A model generated the notes under the pieces. The model was not told where the DNA came from. It made no database searches and saw only the letters and a list, made by a program, of their open reading frames with translations. The translations under genes and the position numbers were made by a program. From positions 186,001-250,000 of the forward strand of contig NZ_JASJUU010000001.1 of assembly GCF_030125375.1 (NCBI RefSeq): DNA of 64,000 nt, written 5' to 3'. Origin of the DNA: Pseudoalteromonas umbrosa. GTDB taxonomy: Bacteria > Pseudomonadota > Gammaproteobacteria > Enterobacterales > Alteromonadaceae. Position 1 is the first letter of the stretch, and the number at the start of each line of letters is the position of its first letter. This document shows positions 1-8,927 of this stretch, in pieces.

Positions 1-578
1 AAGGAGTTGGTTAGTAGCAAATAGTTTTATCCTTGCTAATCAAGCAAGGACTCTTCTTTTTTAATAAAATGAATATATTCCTAAGTTATATTTATTTCTA
101 CCATAAGGCGGATTTTAGTCACGTTACTCATAAAAATTTTAGGCTAAAAATACATTTCTGAAATTCGGTTCTAACTTTAAAAAATAAAAGAAAGAAAAGT
201 GCCTGTCCTATTTGTTTCTGAAGCAGGCGTAAAACATACGAATTCATCCAGTCGTCAATTGAGTTAGATGTCTCAGCAACTAAGCGAAATGGTTGGAGAT
301 TTTGAAGTTTAATGCTTTAAAATTAATAAGCGTAAGTAGTTAATTAATTTTTTTCTGTCTTTTTGCTTTCTAAAAATTAACATGGGGGCTGGAAAGATAA
401 TTGTGTTGTTTTTTATAACTGTCCGTATGTAAATTTAAAACCTAAAATGTATATAAATTAAATATTTAATAATTTCAAAAATAAAGGGTTTTTATTGCTG
501 AACTTTACACATTATTTTGTGTTGCTTGTTTTTTTATATATTTAATACTGATATTGTTGTACCTGTTTTTGATTCAAT
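1..578. other. AT-rich leader region, mostly without genes
   Basis: No convincing complete gene is visible. The stretch from about 250 to 312 carries what may be the worn end of a methyl-accepting chemotaxis protein gene (listed separately). The last 250 bases are very AT-rich and probably hold the promoter of the giant lipoprotein gene that follows, but I cannot point to a clear -35/-10 pair. Confidence 0.5.
239..312 (+). pseudogene. Possible remnant of a chemotaxis receptor 3' end
   Basis: Two overlapping frames read like the C-terminal tail of a methyl-accepting chemotaxis protein: one gives IQSSIELDVSAT, and a shifted frame continues LSEMVGDFEV followed by a TAA stop at 310-312. Joined by a frameshift near 285, they resemble the usual ending of these receptors (hydrophobic heptads, then a short F-x-V end). 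Nothing recognisable precedes it, so it would be a short decayed fragment. The match is short and could be chance. Confidence 0.3.
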
Positions 579-3500
579 TTGATACGGAATTTTATTTTGC
601 TGAAAAACTTTTTATATAGTGCTGGTTCACTAGGAAGTAACAGGTTAAAAAATGCAATGCAGCTATTTACACCTTTTGTACTTGCTACGTTTTTGGCTGG
701 CTGTGGTGGTGGCTCAAAAAGTAGTCCCGCTTCCTCTTTAAATAGTAAAGAAACAGAAAACAACAAACCGACAGTTGCAATTGTTGGAGACTCAAAAGCT
801 TTAGAAAAGCAGACACTTATATTAACAGGGCAAGCAAACGATACTGACGGGCAGGTTCAATCTTATAAATGGAGCTTTGATAGTGGCAATTTAGAAGTCA
901 CTGGGCTAAATAGTCGCGAACTTTCTGTTAAAAGTGGCGAAATTAGCCAAGATGAGTCTGTAGAGTTTACTCTGACTGTTGTAGATAATGATGGTGCACA
1001 ATCTTCAGTATCTCATGCGGTATTGTTTATAGATGAGCCTCCTCTTCCCGAAATACCTCAAAGCATTTTTATTGATGGTGCTTCACAACACGAAGAGCAA
1101 ACTGAATTTACTTTAGAGCTCGTTACGACGGTACCATCAACGGATATTACGCAGATATCGTGGCAGCATGACTCTGAATTAGAGATTGTTTTAACAGATG
1201 CCGATACTGCCAAGCTTAAAGTGACTTTACCAGATATAAAAACAGCGACACTGGTGAACTTTTCTGTGCAGATAATAGATTTAAATAATGATGTTTTGTC
1301 TGCGACACTCGAAGTTGAGTTACTCGCTGAGCCTAATAAAGTTCCAAGTGTTGTAGTTCAAGGCACTGATAAAGCACTTGAAAAAACAGCTTTTAATTTA
1401 AATGCTAACGCAACTGATATTGATGGTGAGATAATCAGTTACGCATGGCAACACGACTCTGACCTTGAGTTAGAGTTAGTGGGGTCTGATAGTGCGACCT
1501 TGTTAGTTACAAGTCCTGACATTCAATCTGAGCAAGAGATTGAATTTATAGTAACAGTTTCTGATGACCAAGGTGATCAATCTAGCGCCACGCAGTCTGT
1601 GCTGTTGAAGCCAATCAAAGAAAATTTAACGATTATGGGCAAAGTAACAGACGCCCCTATCCCTAATGCGTTAGTTCAGCTTAACGTAGGTGATGAAACT
1701 TTCAGAACCACTGCAAATGAAGATGGAGATTATACATTACAATTTGAAGTGGATGAGTCGAAAGCTCAAGAGCTCATCAAACTTAGGGCACTTGGTACTG
1801 GCACACAATCGTACGTCGAGTTGGTTTCGCAACTTGGCACAATAGCGCAACTTAAAAGCGCAGCTGGTGAAGATTTATCATTAAATGCAGATGAATACTT
1901 TGATGTTAATATTACCAATGTAACGACGGCTGAAGATGCACTTATTGCAAGAAATGTAGAAGTTATCTCTACTTACTCAGCACTATTAGAAGCACGACAG
2001 AATGTTGATCCTAGCGAGTTATTAACATTGGCGTCTCTACTAAAGTCGGTTATTGACTATGGTGTTGCATTACCTGAAAACATTGAAACAACACTGCAAC
2101 TGGCACAAAACGATAGTGTTTCCCAAGCGATGATTAAGTCATTGCAAGTAACAACCCCAGAATTAATCCCTCAAATTGAAGAAGAAATTAAAGCGGATAG
2201 CGACTTGGTTAATCACGAACAGTTTTCTCCTAGTGGTAGCTATTATTTGGTCGAATCAGGCTACTTAAATGGCTTGGCTATTAAGCTCAACTTCAATGAA
2301 GACAATACGGGTACGCTTTTATCATTCGACGAAATACCGTTTGAATGGCAACTTGATGGTACTGAGGTACTTATATCGTTGAATTCTGAGTTTTCTTCTT
2401 ACAGCAGTCACTATCAGCGTTTAGTTGATTTTAAAGCTAAGCGCCTTAGGTTATCGGTTTTTGATAGCTCAGAGCATTATCATTCAGTGACGGCGTCTTT
2501 TGACAACACTGAGTTTGCCTTGGGTGGGCCTGAGCGAGTGAATATGGTCGCGAAATTGTTCAAAGAAAAGACAAAAACATTACCTCAGTCACAAAAGTTC
2601 CATGGTAGTTGGGTGCTTAATTACCATGATGAATATAAAAATCAGCATTACGTGACAATGACATTGGGTGATGACAACGAAGCTACCTTGGATTTTCTTG
2701 GTGCAGATGCGCAGTGGTCTATTGTTGATAATGTATTACACATATCAAGCGATAGATATACATTAAATATAGAGCTAGTGCGAAATATAGGTCTTGGTTT
2801 GCAAGTGGTTGTTAACTCAATCTCTGAAAATTCAATAGAAGTCTCACCAGCTTTGATGGTTAAAACACAAGATATTAATTTTGCCGACATTGACTATCAA
2901 CGCTCTTGGCAACTATTTCAGCATAAACATGCTAATAGCCAGTTTATCATTGACGAAAATGACGACTATCACTTTCGTTGGGCGAAGTATAAAGAGGGGG
3001 AGCTCAAAGACGGTGTTTTGAACCGTTACAATTATCGTTATAACTATAGTGCCATTCCATGGTGTGATATTACTATAGAACATTGTGAAATCAGCTCAAC
3101 AGACAGTTATAAACTACTTGCTATTCATGAAGACAAAATTGCGGTAGAGGTTCGCCAGCAATTTGGAGATAGTGAGGGAAGCTTTACAGATAACAAGTTT
3201 GTACATATTTTTGAACTTTCTGATGAAACATGGGTGCTAGGTCAATTCAACCGCGCGTTCTTTGAGCAAGATGAGCTAGTAACGAGGCATGATGCAGATA
3301 CACATCTTTACGCACAAACGCAGGAAGGCGTTATACATTTGCGTACATTTAAACAGTGTCCTGCTACTTCTGAACATTATTCGGAATGTAAAAACATCAT
3401 TTTACTGAATCAACAACAGTTTTATGCTGAGTTAGAAGGTGAACTCATTAAGTTAACTGATGTAAATTCGAACGAAGTTTCCTATCTTGAGATGGTAAAT

Positions 3501-5459
3501 GAAACCGCTGATGACATAATAATTTGTCATTACCTAGAAGGACAGGTTTGTAATTCAAATAATCAATTGGCTTTTACATACTCTAAGCCACTCTTAACAA
3601 TAGATTTTGAAATATCAGGTCAAGGGGTTGTTGAAGCTTCTACAGAGTCATTTCGTTACGATGAACTTTTCTTTGTTGATATTACAGCCGCTCAGGGAAG
3701 TTTTATTGGTGATGTTACAGGTTGTGATGGTTTCTTTACAGAGTACCAAAGGACATCAGGAAAGTATGCGGTAGCTGATCAAACAGAAGATTGTACGATC
3801 CGTGTTGAGTTTTATTCAGAGGAAGTGATTTCAGGGGACTTTTTGTTTGTTAATGAACCAGGGCATGAATTACCATCAAGTAATTACTTTACAATTGATG
3901 ATCCTCATAGCGGCACGCTGTATGGTCTACAACGGATCAGGCCTTTTAATCTCACCAGAACAGCCAATAAAAAGTATAAAGCCAGAATAAAAAGCTGGGA
4001 AAGTGTGATTGTTAAACTAGATGAGAGTCGTTTGCTTGAAGTACGTGGCTTTGATTTGAGTATTGAAGAGGATGGGACCTATTTAAGTTGGTACGTTTAT
4101 CAAGATTCTGAGTATAAAACTTTAGAAAAAAGGAAAGTTACTAACAGTACTGATCTACAGAGTGTCAACGTAAATGCCAATTCACTGGCTGGACGTTGGA
4201 TTCTCACATATGGTTACAATAATATTTGGAGCCTTTATCCTTCATTGGATTTTGACCTGTGGTTTCCTTTTTGGCCTCCTAAACCAATGACCGATCAGAC
4301 ATATATATTGGAACTAGATGTAGACAATAAAGGTCGATTGATATCCGGTTTGGATACAGAGAGCGAAATGTCAATCGAATTTAACTGGGTACTGAATGAA
4401 GAGGGCAAACTGCACCTTAGCACATTGAATGAGTCTGATTTCGCAGTGCTTACACTTTTTGATACTCGCCCAGGTGGTTTTGCGTTCGCAATAGACAGCG
4501 TGAGTCAGTTAGACATTGGGGGGTATAATGAACATTGGCTTAGACATGGTTCTGGGATTTTATTTCAATCACTTTCAAACGTATCATTTGAGGATGTGGT
4601 AGGCCGATATCGCACACTAAATGGAAGTAGTAGCTTTCATATTTTGGAAAATGGCACCCTAGTAAATAACAACGGCAAGTATAAGAAAAGTGTGACGTTA
4701 AACGACGATACTTTGATCTTTTCTTATGTTCACAATACGACATCTGATAAAGCTGACCCACACTGTGATCTAGAGTCACCAGATTGTGAGCTTAGAGAGT
4801 ATCAAAAATATCAGGTTTTAGGTATTCATGAAGATCGCATATATCTAAATGCTTTAAGTGATAATAATGAAAAAAGTTTTGTAGTATTTGATTTCAGTAA
4901 AGGTTTAAAACCAACGGACTTTGTTCCTGATGATTTGAATGGTTTGCTTCTTTATGATGAGTTCAATGGCTCGCCTAGGCAGTGGCACTTTGACACCGAT
5001 GAGCAGGAGAATGCAGTGACGTTGACGATATCTGCTAAGGATGGAGAAGTAGTATATCCAATTTATCTCGACAATGGCGTTATAGTGGCTCGAGGTGAAG
5101 AGGAGAATATGCGATTAAAAATACTATCAAGTGATTCTGAAGGGATCATAGCATGTTGGTATAGTTTAAATAATGCCTGTGGGCTTGAGAACACCCTGAA
5201 TTTTAGTTATACACCTCCAAAGATAAATATTTCGCTCAATATTACTGGTGATGTAAGGTATAAAACTAGTTTTGAAGCAGGTTACATTTTGTTCGGTCAA
5301 TTAGCTGGAATGTCTGTATATGTAGGCTATAGCACTGATGCGAAACTCACCCACTTTGAAGGGTGTGGCTTAAGAGTGTTTAGAGAGAATGCTGGCAGAA
5401 CGACTTTAAATACCCCCATGTTATTTGAAGACTGTTCGATTAATATGGTGATTGAATGA
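579..5459 (+). CDS. Giant PKD/Ig-domain surface lipoprotein
   Basis: This encodes a protein of about 1,600 residues, probably anchored in the outer membrane. A hydrophobic stretch ending in the lipobox L-A-G-C followed by GGGS marks it as a lipoprotein. The open frame begins with TTG at 579; an ATG at 657 starts just before the hydrophobic core, but that shorter signal lacks basic residues, so the start is uncertain. Three PKD/cadherin-like domains of roughly 90 residues each (about residues 60-150, 155-250 and 255-345) have repeated D-x-D-G-x-x-x-S-Y-x-W cores. A carboxypeptidase-regulatory-like segment follows at about 350-400 (GKVTDAPIPNALVQL). The remaining 1,200 residues match no family I recognise. 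It is a clear paralogue of the protein at 18294-24425, with the same domain order and shared motifs such as YFDVNITNVTTAEDAL, but lacks that protein's leucine-rich tail. Function unknown; surface adhesion or binding is a guess. Confidence 0.85.
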   Translation: MIRNFILLKNFLYSAGSLGSNRLKNAMQLFTPFVLATFLAGCGGGSKSSPASSLNSKETENNKPTVAIVGDSKALEKQTLILTGQANDTDGQVQSYKWSFDSGNLEVTGLNSRELSVKSGEISQDESVEFTLTVVDNDGAQSSVSHAVLFIDEPPLPEIPQSIFIDGASQHEEQTEFTLELVTTVPSTDITQISWQHDSELEIVLTDADTAKLKVTLPDIKTATLVNFSVQIIDLNNDVLSATLEVELLAEPNKVPSVVVQGTDKALEKTAFNLNANATDIDGEIISYAWQHDSDLELELVGSDSATLLVTSPDIQSEQEIEFIVTVSDDQGDQSSATQSVLLKPIKENLTIMGKVTDAPIPNALVQLNVGDETFRTTANEDGDYTLQFEVDESKAQELIKLRALGTGTQSYVELVSQLGTIAQLKSAAGEDLSLNADEYFDVNITNVTTAEDALIARNVEVISTYSALLEARQNVDPSELLTLASLLKSVIDYGVALPENIETTLQLAQNDSVSQAMIKSLQVTTPELIPQIEEEIKADSDLVNHEQFSPSGSYYLVESGYLNGLAIKLNFNEDNTGTLLSFDEIPFEWQLDGTEVLISLNSEFSSYSSHYQRLVDFKAKRLRLSVFDSSEHYHSVTASFDNTEFALGGPERVNMVAKLFKEKTKTLPQSQKFHGSWVLNYHDEYKNQHYVTMTLGDDNEATLDFLGADAQWSIVDNVLHISSDRYTLNIELVRNIGLGLQVVVNSISENSIEVSPALMVKTQDINFADIDYQRSWQLFQHKHANSQFIIDENDDYHFRWAKYKEGELKDGVLNRYNYRYNYSAIPWCDITIEHCEISSTDSYKLLAIHEDKIAVEVRQQFGDSEGSFTDNKFVHIFELSDETWVLGQFNRAFFEQDELVTRHDADTHLYAQTQEGVIHLRTFKQCPATSEHYSECKNIILLNQQQFYAELEGELIKLTDVNSNEVSYLEMVNETADDIIICHYLEGQVCNSNNQLAFTYSKPLLTIDFEISGQGVVEASTESFRYDELFFVDITAAQGSFIGDVTGCDGFFTEYQRTSGKYAVADQTEDCTIRVEFYSEEVISGDFLFVNEPGHELPSSNYFTIDDPHSGTLYGLQRIRPFNLTRTANKKYKARIKSWESVIVKLDESRLLEVRGFDLSIEEDGTYLSWYVYQDSEYKTLEKRKVTNSTDLQSVNVNANSLAGRWILTYGYNNIWSLYPSLDFDLWFPFWPPKPMTDQTYILELDVDNKGRLISGLDTESEMSIEFNWVLNEEGKLHLSTLNESDFAVLTLFDTRPGGFAFAIDSVSQLDIGGYNEHWLRHGSGILFQSLSNVSFEDVVGRYRTLNGSSSFHILENGTLVNNNGKYKKSVTLNDDTLIFSYVHNTTSDKADPHCDLESPDCELREYQKYQVLGIHEDRIYLNALSDNNEKSFVVFDFSKGLKPTDFVPDDLNGLLLYDEFNGSPRQWHFDTDEQENAVTLTISAKDGEVVYPIYLDNGVIVARGEEENMRLKILSSDSEGIIACWYSLNNACGLENTLNFSYTPPKINISLNITGDVRYKTSFEAGYILFGQLAGMSVYVGYSTDAKLTHFEGCGLRVFRENAGRTTLNTPMLFEDCSINMVIE

Positions 5460-5557
5460 TCTAAATTTAATTCAGCTAGTGGTGTGGCTGATGCTGCACC
5501 ATTATTGTTGGGTTTTTATGGTGTATTTCTTTTGCTATGAATGAACCCCACAATACA

Positions 5558-5582
5558 GCCGCGACTTTTCGCGGCTTTTTTT
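5558..5582 (+). terminator. Rho-independent terminator
   Basis: A perfect 7-bp stem (GCCGCGA/TCGCGGC) with a 4-base loop is followed by a run of seven T. It lies about 100 bp after the giant lipoprotein stop codon. Confidence 0.85.
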
Positions 5583-5675
5583 ATAGTGTATGTAGCATCA
5601 TAGTGGGATTTACTACTAGTAGTTCTTTTAATGGGTAGCTATGATAAACCCTACTCTTTTTAAGTGGTTAAGTTT

Positions 5676-6131
5676 ATGAATAAAATTGAGAATGAGCGCC
5701 AAAGCTATGTTGGTTTTTGGGCTCGGTTTGGTGCAAGCCTAATTGATACTGTTTTTCTTATGTTACTCACAGTGCCTTTAATTTATATGATTTATGGTAA
5801 GACATATTGGCAATCAACGGATGTCATGCAAGGGCCTGCAGATTTTTTGATAAGTTATATTCTCCCGTTGATTGTTGTTATTCTATTCTGGTTATATAAA
5901 TCAGCAACACCTGGAAAAATGGTGATTAAAGCAAAAATTGTTGATGAAAAAACCGGAGAAAACCTATCTAAAAAGCAGTCTATTATTAGATATATTGCCT
6001 ATTATATTTCAATGCTTCCTTTTGGCCTTGGCTTTTTTTGGGTGGCTTGGGATGCTAAAAAACAAGGTTTTCATGACAAGATTGCAGGCACTGTGGTTAT
6101 TCGCTTACAAGGCGAAGGGGAGCAAGGATAG
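5676..6131 (+). CDS. RDD family membrane protein
   Basis: A small inner-membrane protein of the RDD family. The N-terminal segment YVGFWARFGASLIDT carries the family's conserved R and D residues at the first membrane helix. A second membrane segment follows, then the family's ATPGKMVIKAKIVD motif, and a third helix before WDAKKQGFHDKIAGTVVI, which matches the usual C-terminal end. RDD proteins are thought to be transport-related, and some act as sodium/proton antiporters; the role here is not known. I chose the ATG at 5676 because AAGTGG lies 8 bases upstream; a GTG at 5664 is the alternative. The gene stands alone between two terminators. Confidence 0.85.
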   Translation: MNKIENERQSYVGFWARFGASLIDTVFLMLLTVPLIYMIYGKTYWQSTDVMQGPADFLISYILPLIVVILFWLYKSATPGKMVIKAKIVDEKTGENLSKKQSIIRYIAYYISMLPFGLGFFWVAWDAKKQGFHDKIAGTVVIRLQGEGEQG

Positions 6132-6172
6132 CGGCGCTGCCAGTTTTAAGTTTCACCGTATTTACTTATAAA

Positions 6173-6198
6173 GACTGACTGTTCAAGGTCAGTCTTTT
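6173..6198 (+). terminator. Rho-independent terminator
   Basis: The stem GACTGAC/GTCAGTC is followed by a short run of T. It lies 40 bp after the RDD gene. Confidence 0.8.
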
Positions 6199-6361
6199 CA
6201 CATTTCTGCTCTTATATTTCTTTTATAAGCTGTATTTTCACTAAACGTCTTTTCTTAATTCAAAGACTTCTCTGGTCAAAAAACATTCTCTTTTATGCAA
6301 CGTAACCGTCACGCAAGTCATTTAATTTAGCCTAAAAATAAAACAATAAAAGAGTGTTAGG

Positions 6362-7447
6362 ATGCTACATAAAAAGCATTTTTTGAATAGATACCTAGTT
6401 GCGATAGTCATTTTTATTTTGTTGTCAGGTATTTATTTTTCACAATTGGGTGTTTCATCAAAATCAAATCAATCAGAACTACAAAAGTCGGCGCAAAAAA
6501 AAATCATTAAAACTAATTTTGTTTCCGACAGCAGCGAAAATAATCAAGTACAAGATCAGAAGTTAGTTTCATCTGTTGGCAGTAAAACAAAAGATATAAC
6601 ATTAAAAAATGATTTGAATATCACAGCAAGTGACAAGCTTGATAATACGTTGGAGCAGCTCAAAGCAAGTATCACACAAAACCCTGAGGCTCTTAAGCAT
6701 GCCATTATGGGTCCGAGTAATAAACATATGGCAATGCGTACACAGCTTCTGATGTTGCTTGAGCAAGACCCAAATTTAGTTACTGAGTTGATTGATACAT
6801 TTATCGATGACCCAAATAGCTTGCTTGGCAGGGAGCTAAGTGCGGTGTTATCCGAGTCCGGACTTCCAATGGCGCAAGTTGCGGCGCTCGATATGGCCCT
6901 AGATCTATCGAATGATGAGCAAACTAGAGCGGCTGGCCTTTTGCTCGTAGCGAAAATGGATGAAGTCACAGGCGAGACCCGAGATCGCGTTTTGGCACAT
7001 ATTGATGCTGGGAATGACCTAAGTTCCGAGCTGCAGCAGTTTGCTTTGATGGCATTAAAGCCAGCCCCAAGTTCAGCAGAAGACTATCAACGCGTACACC
7101 AAACCTTGTCAAAAGTAGTACTTGCAGAAGATAAAAATGTGCGTCGCCACGGGGTTTATCAAATGGCTCAATGGGCGACCAACAATGAAGATTTAAAAGG
7201 TGTGAGAACACTGGCTTTGACCGATCCGGATGTAAATACACGTGCGCGCGCAGTCATGTCCTTGGGAGACAGTCCTTTTAAATCAGATGAAAATCGCAAT
7301 GTGCTTTGGCAAGTAGTGGATGATGAAAATGAGCCACCTCCCATTCGACTGTATGCACTTAAATCACTTTCCAGATACGCCTTAAACGACACTGAAATAA
7401 CAAAATTACGTTTGATGCATAGCGATATAAGTGATGATTCAAATTGA
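6362..7447 (+). CDS. Membrane-anchored HEAT-repeat-like protein
   Basis: A protein of 361 residues with a short basic N-terminus and one hydrophobic segment at about residues 11-30 (YLVAIVIFILLSGIYF). It is therefore probably a periplasmic protein held by a signal anchor. After a low-complexity linker, residues about 90-361 are helical. They contain HEAT-like pairs such as VRRHGVYQMAQWA, NTRARAVMSLGD and PIRLYALKSLSRYAL, which usually form a protein-binding solenoid. No catalytic motif is visible. The layout (anchor, linker, HEAT repeats) resembles the C-terminal half of the protein at 29474-31039. It stands alone, with a weak ribosome binding site (GTTAGG) just before the ATG. Partner unknown. 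Confidence 0.7.
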   Translation: MLHKKHFLNRYLVAIVIFILLSGIYFSQLGVSSKSNQSELQKSAQKKIIKTNFVSDSSENNQVQDQKLVSSVGSKTKDITLKNDLNITASDKLDNTLEQLKASITQNPEALKHAIMGPSNKHMAMRTQLLMLLEQDPNLVTELIDTFIDDPNSLLGRELSAVLSESGLPMAQVAALDMALDLSNDEQTRAAGLLLVAKMDEVTGETRDRVLAHIDAGNDLSSELQQFALMALKPAPSSAEDYQRVHQTLSKVVLAEDKNVRRHGVYQMAQWATNNEDLKGVRTLALTDPDVNTRARAVMSLGDSPFKSDENRNVLWQVVDDENEPPPIRLYALKSLSRYALNDTEITKLRLMHSDISDDSN

Positions 7448-7553
7448 TATCACGGTTAAAAGATGCTGCTTTTTACTCAGTAGCAGAATAGACAGGATTT
7501 GGGATTAATTTTCCAAAAAAGCAAGAAAAACAATCAACTATAATTAAGGAAAA

Positions 7554-7931
7554 ATGATGAAACTAGTAAATTTACTTATGGTAGTAGGTACGATGGCTGC
7601 GGCTTCTTTTGCAAGTTCTGCTGAAGCGCGTGGCACACACTATGGCACTGGTGGTGATGACATTATCATTGGTAGCACAGGTACAGATATCATTTATGGT
7701 TACGACGGTAACGATCGTCTTTATGGTGGTACGGGTGCTGACGTAATCTATGGTGGTAATGGTAACGATAAATTATATGGCGAAACGGCAGCTGATACAC
7801 TATTTGGCGGAAATGGTAATGATTACCTAGACGGCGGTACGGCTGGTGATTCTTATTATGGTGGTGCAGGTTATGATATCTGTAAAAATATCACTGGTAC
7901 ACCGTATTATAACTCTTGCGAGAGCTTCTAA
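7554..7931 (+). CDS. Small secreted RTX-repeat calcium-binding protein
   Basis: A 125-residue protein with a Sec signal peptide (about residues 1-25, ending SSAEA) followed almost entirely by glycine-aspartate nonapeptide repeats of the hemolysin/RTX type. GGxGxDxLYG-like units recur from about residue 31 to 110 (for example GYDGNDRLYGGTGAD and GGNGNDKLYGE), and the protein ends in a short tail with two cysteines. Such repeats bind calcium and fold into a parallel beta-roll. Most RTX proteins leave by type I secretion without a cleaved signal peptide, so a tiny RTX protein with a Sec signal is unusual and is expected to fold in the periplasm or outside. The start ATG follows the ribosome binding site AAGGAAAA; a second ATG follows directly. 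No transport genes are nearby. Confidence 0.8.
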   Translation: MMKLVNLLMVVGTMAAASFASSAEARGTHYGTGGDDIIIGSTGTDIIYGYDGNDRLYGGTGADVIYGGNGNDKLYGETAADTLFGGNGNDYLDGGTAGDSYYGGAGYDICKNITGTPYYNSCESF

Positions 7932-8329
7932 TTTTAAGTTCTAATTACACAAGAACAGTCTAAGGGAGTTAAGCTCCCTTATTAAGTTATATTGGTGTGA
8001 TTGTGGTATAAACTCGTACTTCTTTGTATGACTTCTGATGCTTAATCGATTACTTCAAAGAGTAAGTATTTGAATATATCTTAAATAACAGTTTAATAAT
8101 CCCTCTGCGCTTTTCCCTTAACACAATATACGCTATCGCTCGAATGAGAGCGTTTATAGTATTAGTAGTACATGAGCTACATAGGTTGTATAAGTCTTAG
8201 GGCTAAAATTGACCAGCGAATTAACAGTTGTGATTATTGCTCATTTAGAAGATCTGATATGAAAAAACTTTATTGTCACAGTGATGATACTATTGTTCTT
8301 TAATACGTTAATACATTTTATGAGTCGAG
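7932..8329. other. Intergenic region with a weak hairpin
   Basis: An inverted repeat AAGGGAG/CTCCCTT at 7962-7980 lies 30 bp after the RTX-repeat gene and may terminate it, but it lacks a T run. The rest shows no gene or recognisable motif. Confidence 0.45.
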
Positions 8330-8875
8330 ATGGATAAGGTTATCGAACTGGTTAAACGAGACCCTATAAGACTAAAAGCACTTGATGCGGTTGCCCAGTT
8401 AGAGTTGCCTCAATGTTATATAGCCGCAGGGTTTGTGCGTAATTTAATTTGGGACTCCCTCCATGATTTTAGTGAGCTTACGCCTTTAAATGATGTGGAC
8501 GTGGTTTATTTTGATGCTGATGAAGTCGATTCAAATCGGTATTTAGAATATGAAAAACAGCTGTCGAATTACATGCCTGAGCTTAACTGGCAAGTGCGTA
8601 ATCAGGCTCATATGCATAGTAAAAATCAAGATGAGCCATACACCAGCACTTTGCATGCGATGAGCTATTGGCCTGAAAAAGAAACGGCAGTCGCCATTAC
8701 TCAAGTCACAAAGCACCAATATGAATGCATTGCGGCTTTTGGTTTTGAGTCGCTTTTTCGCGGGCAGTTAACCTATAACCCAAAAAGGAAAAGGGCAGTT
8801 TTTGATACAAGAGTGCGTTCAAAAGGTTGGTTAGTGCATTGGCCAAAGCTTACAGTGATGACAGGTAACTCATAG
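8330..8875 (+). CDS. Nucleotidyltransferase family protein (COG3575-like)
   Basis: A 181-residue protein of the bacterial nucleotidyltransferase-like family (NTP_transf_6, COG3575). The motif YIAAGFVRNLIWD at about residues 31-43 corresponds to the G-x-x-R-N segment, and NDVDVVYFDAD at about 58-68 supplies the paired acidic residues expected to bind metal. The C-terminal part, with FGFESLFRGQLTYNP and RVRSKGW, also fits the family. The physiological substrate is not established. It sits alone and converges with the COG0523 GTPase gene. Confidence 0.8.
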   Translation: MDKVIELVKRDPIRLKALDAVAQLELPQCYIAAGFVRNLIWDSLHDFSELTPLNDVDVVYFDADEVDSNRYLEYEKQLSNYMPELNWQVRNQAHMHSKNQDEPYTSTLHAMSYWPEKETAVAITQVTKHQYECIAAFGFESLFRGQLTYNPKRKRAVFDTRVRSKGWLVHWPKLTVMTGNS

Positions 8876-8884
8876 CAGGCAAGT

Positions 8885-8901
8885 GATGGCACAAAGCCAT
8901 C
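8885..8901. terminator. Hairpin between convergent genes
   Basis: The stem GATGGC/GCCATC has a 5-base loop, in the 52-bp gap between two convergent genes. There is no strong T run on either side, so its role as a terminator is uncertain. Confidence 0.35.
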
Positions 8902-8927
8902 CTAGCCTTCCTGCCAAATTCAAGTGA

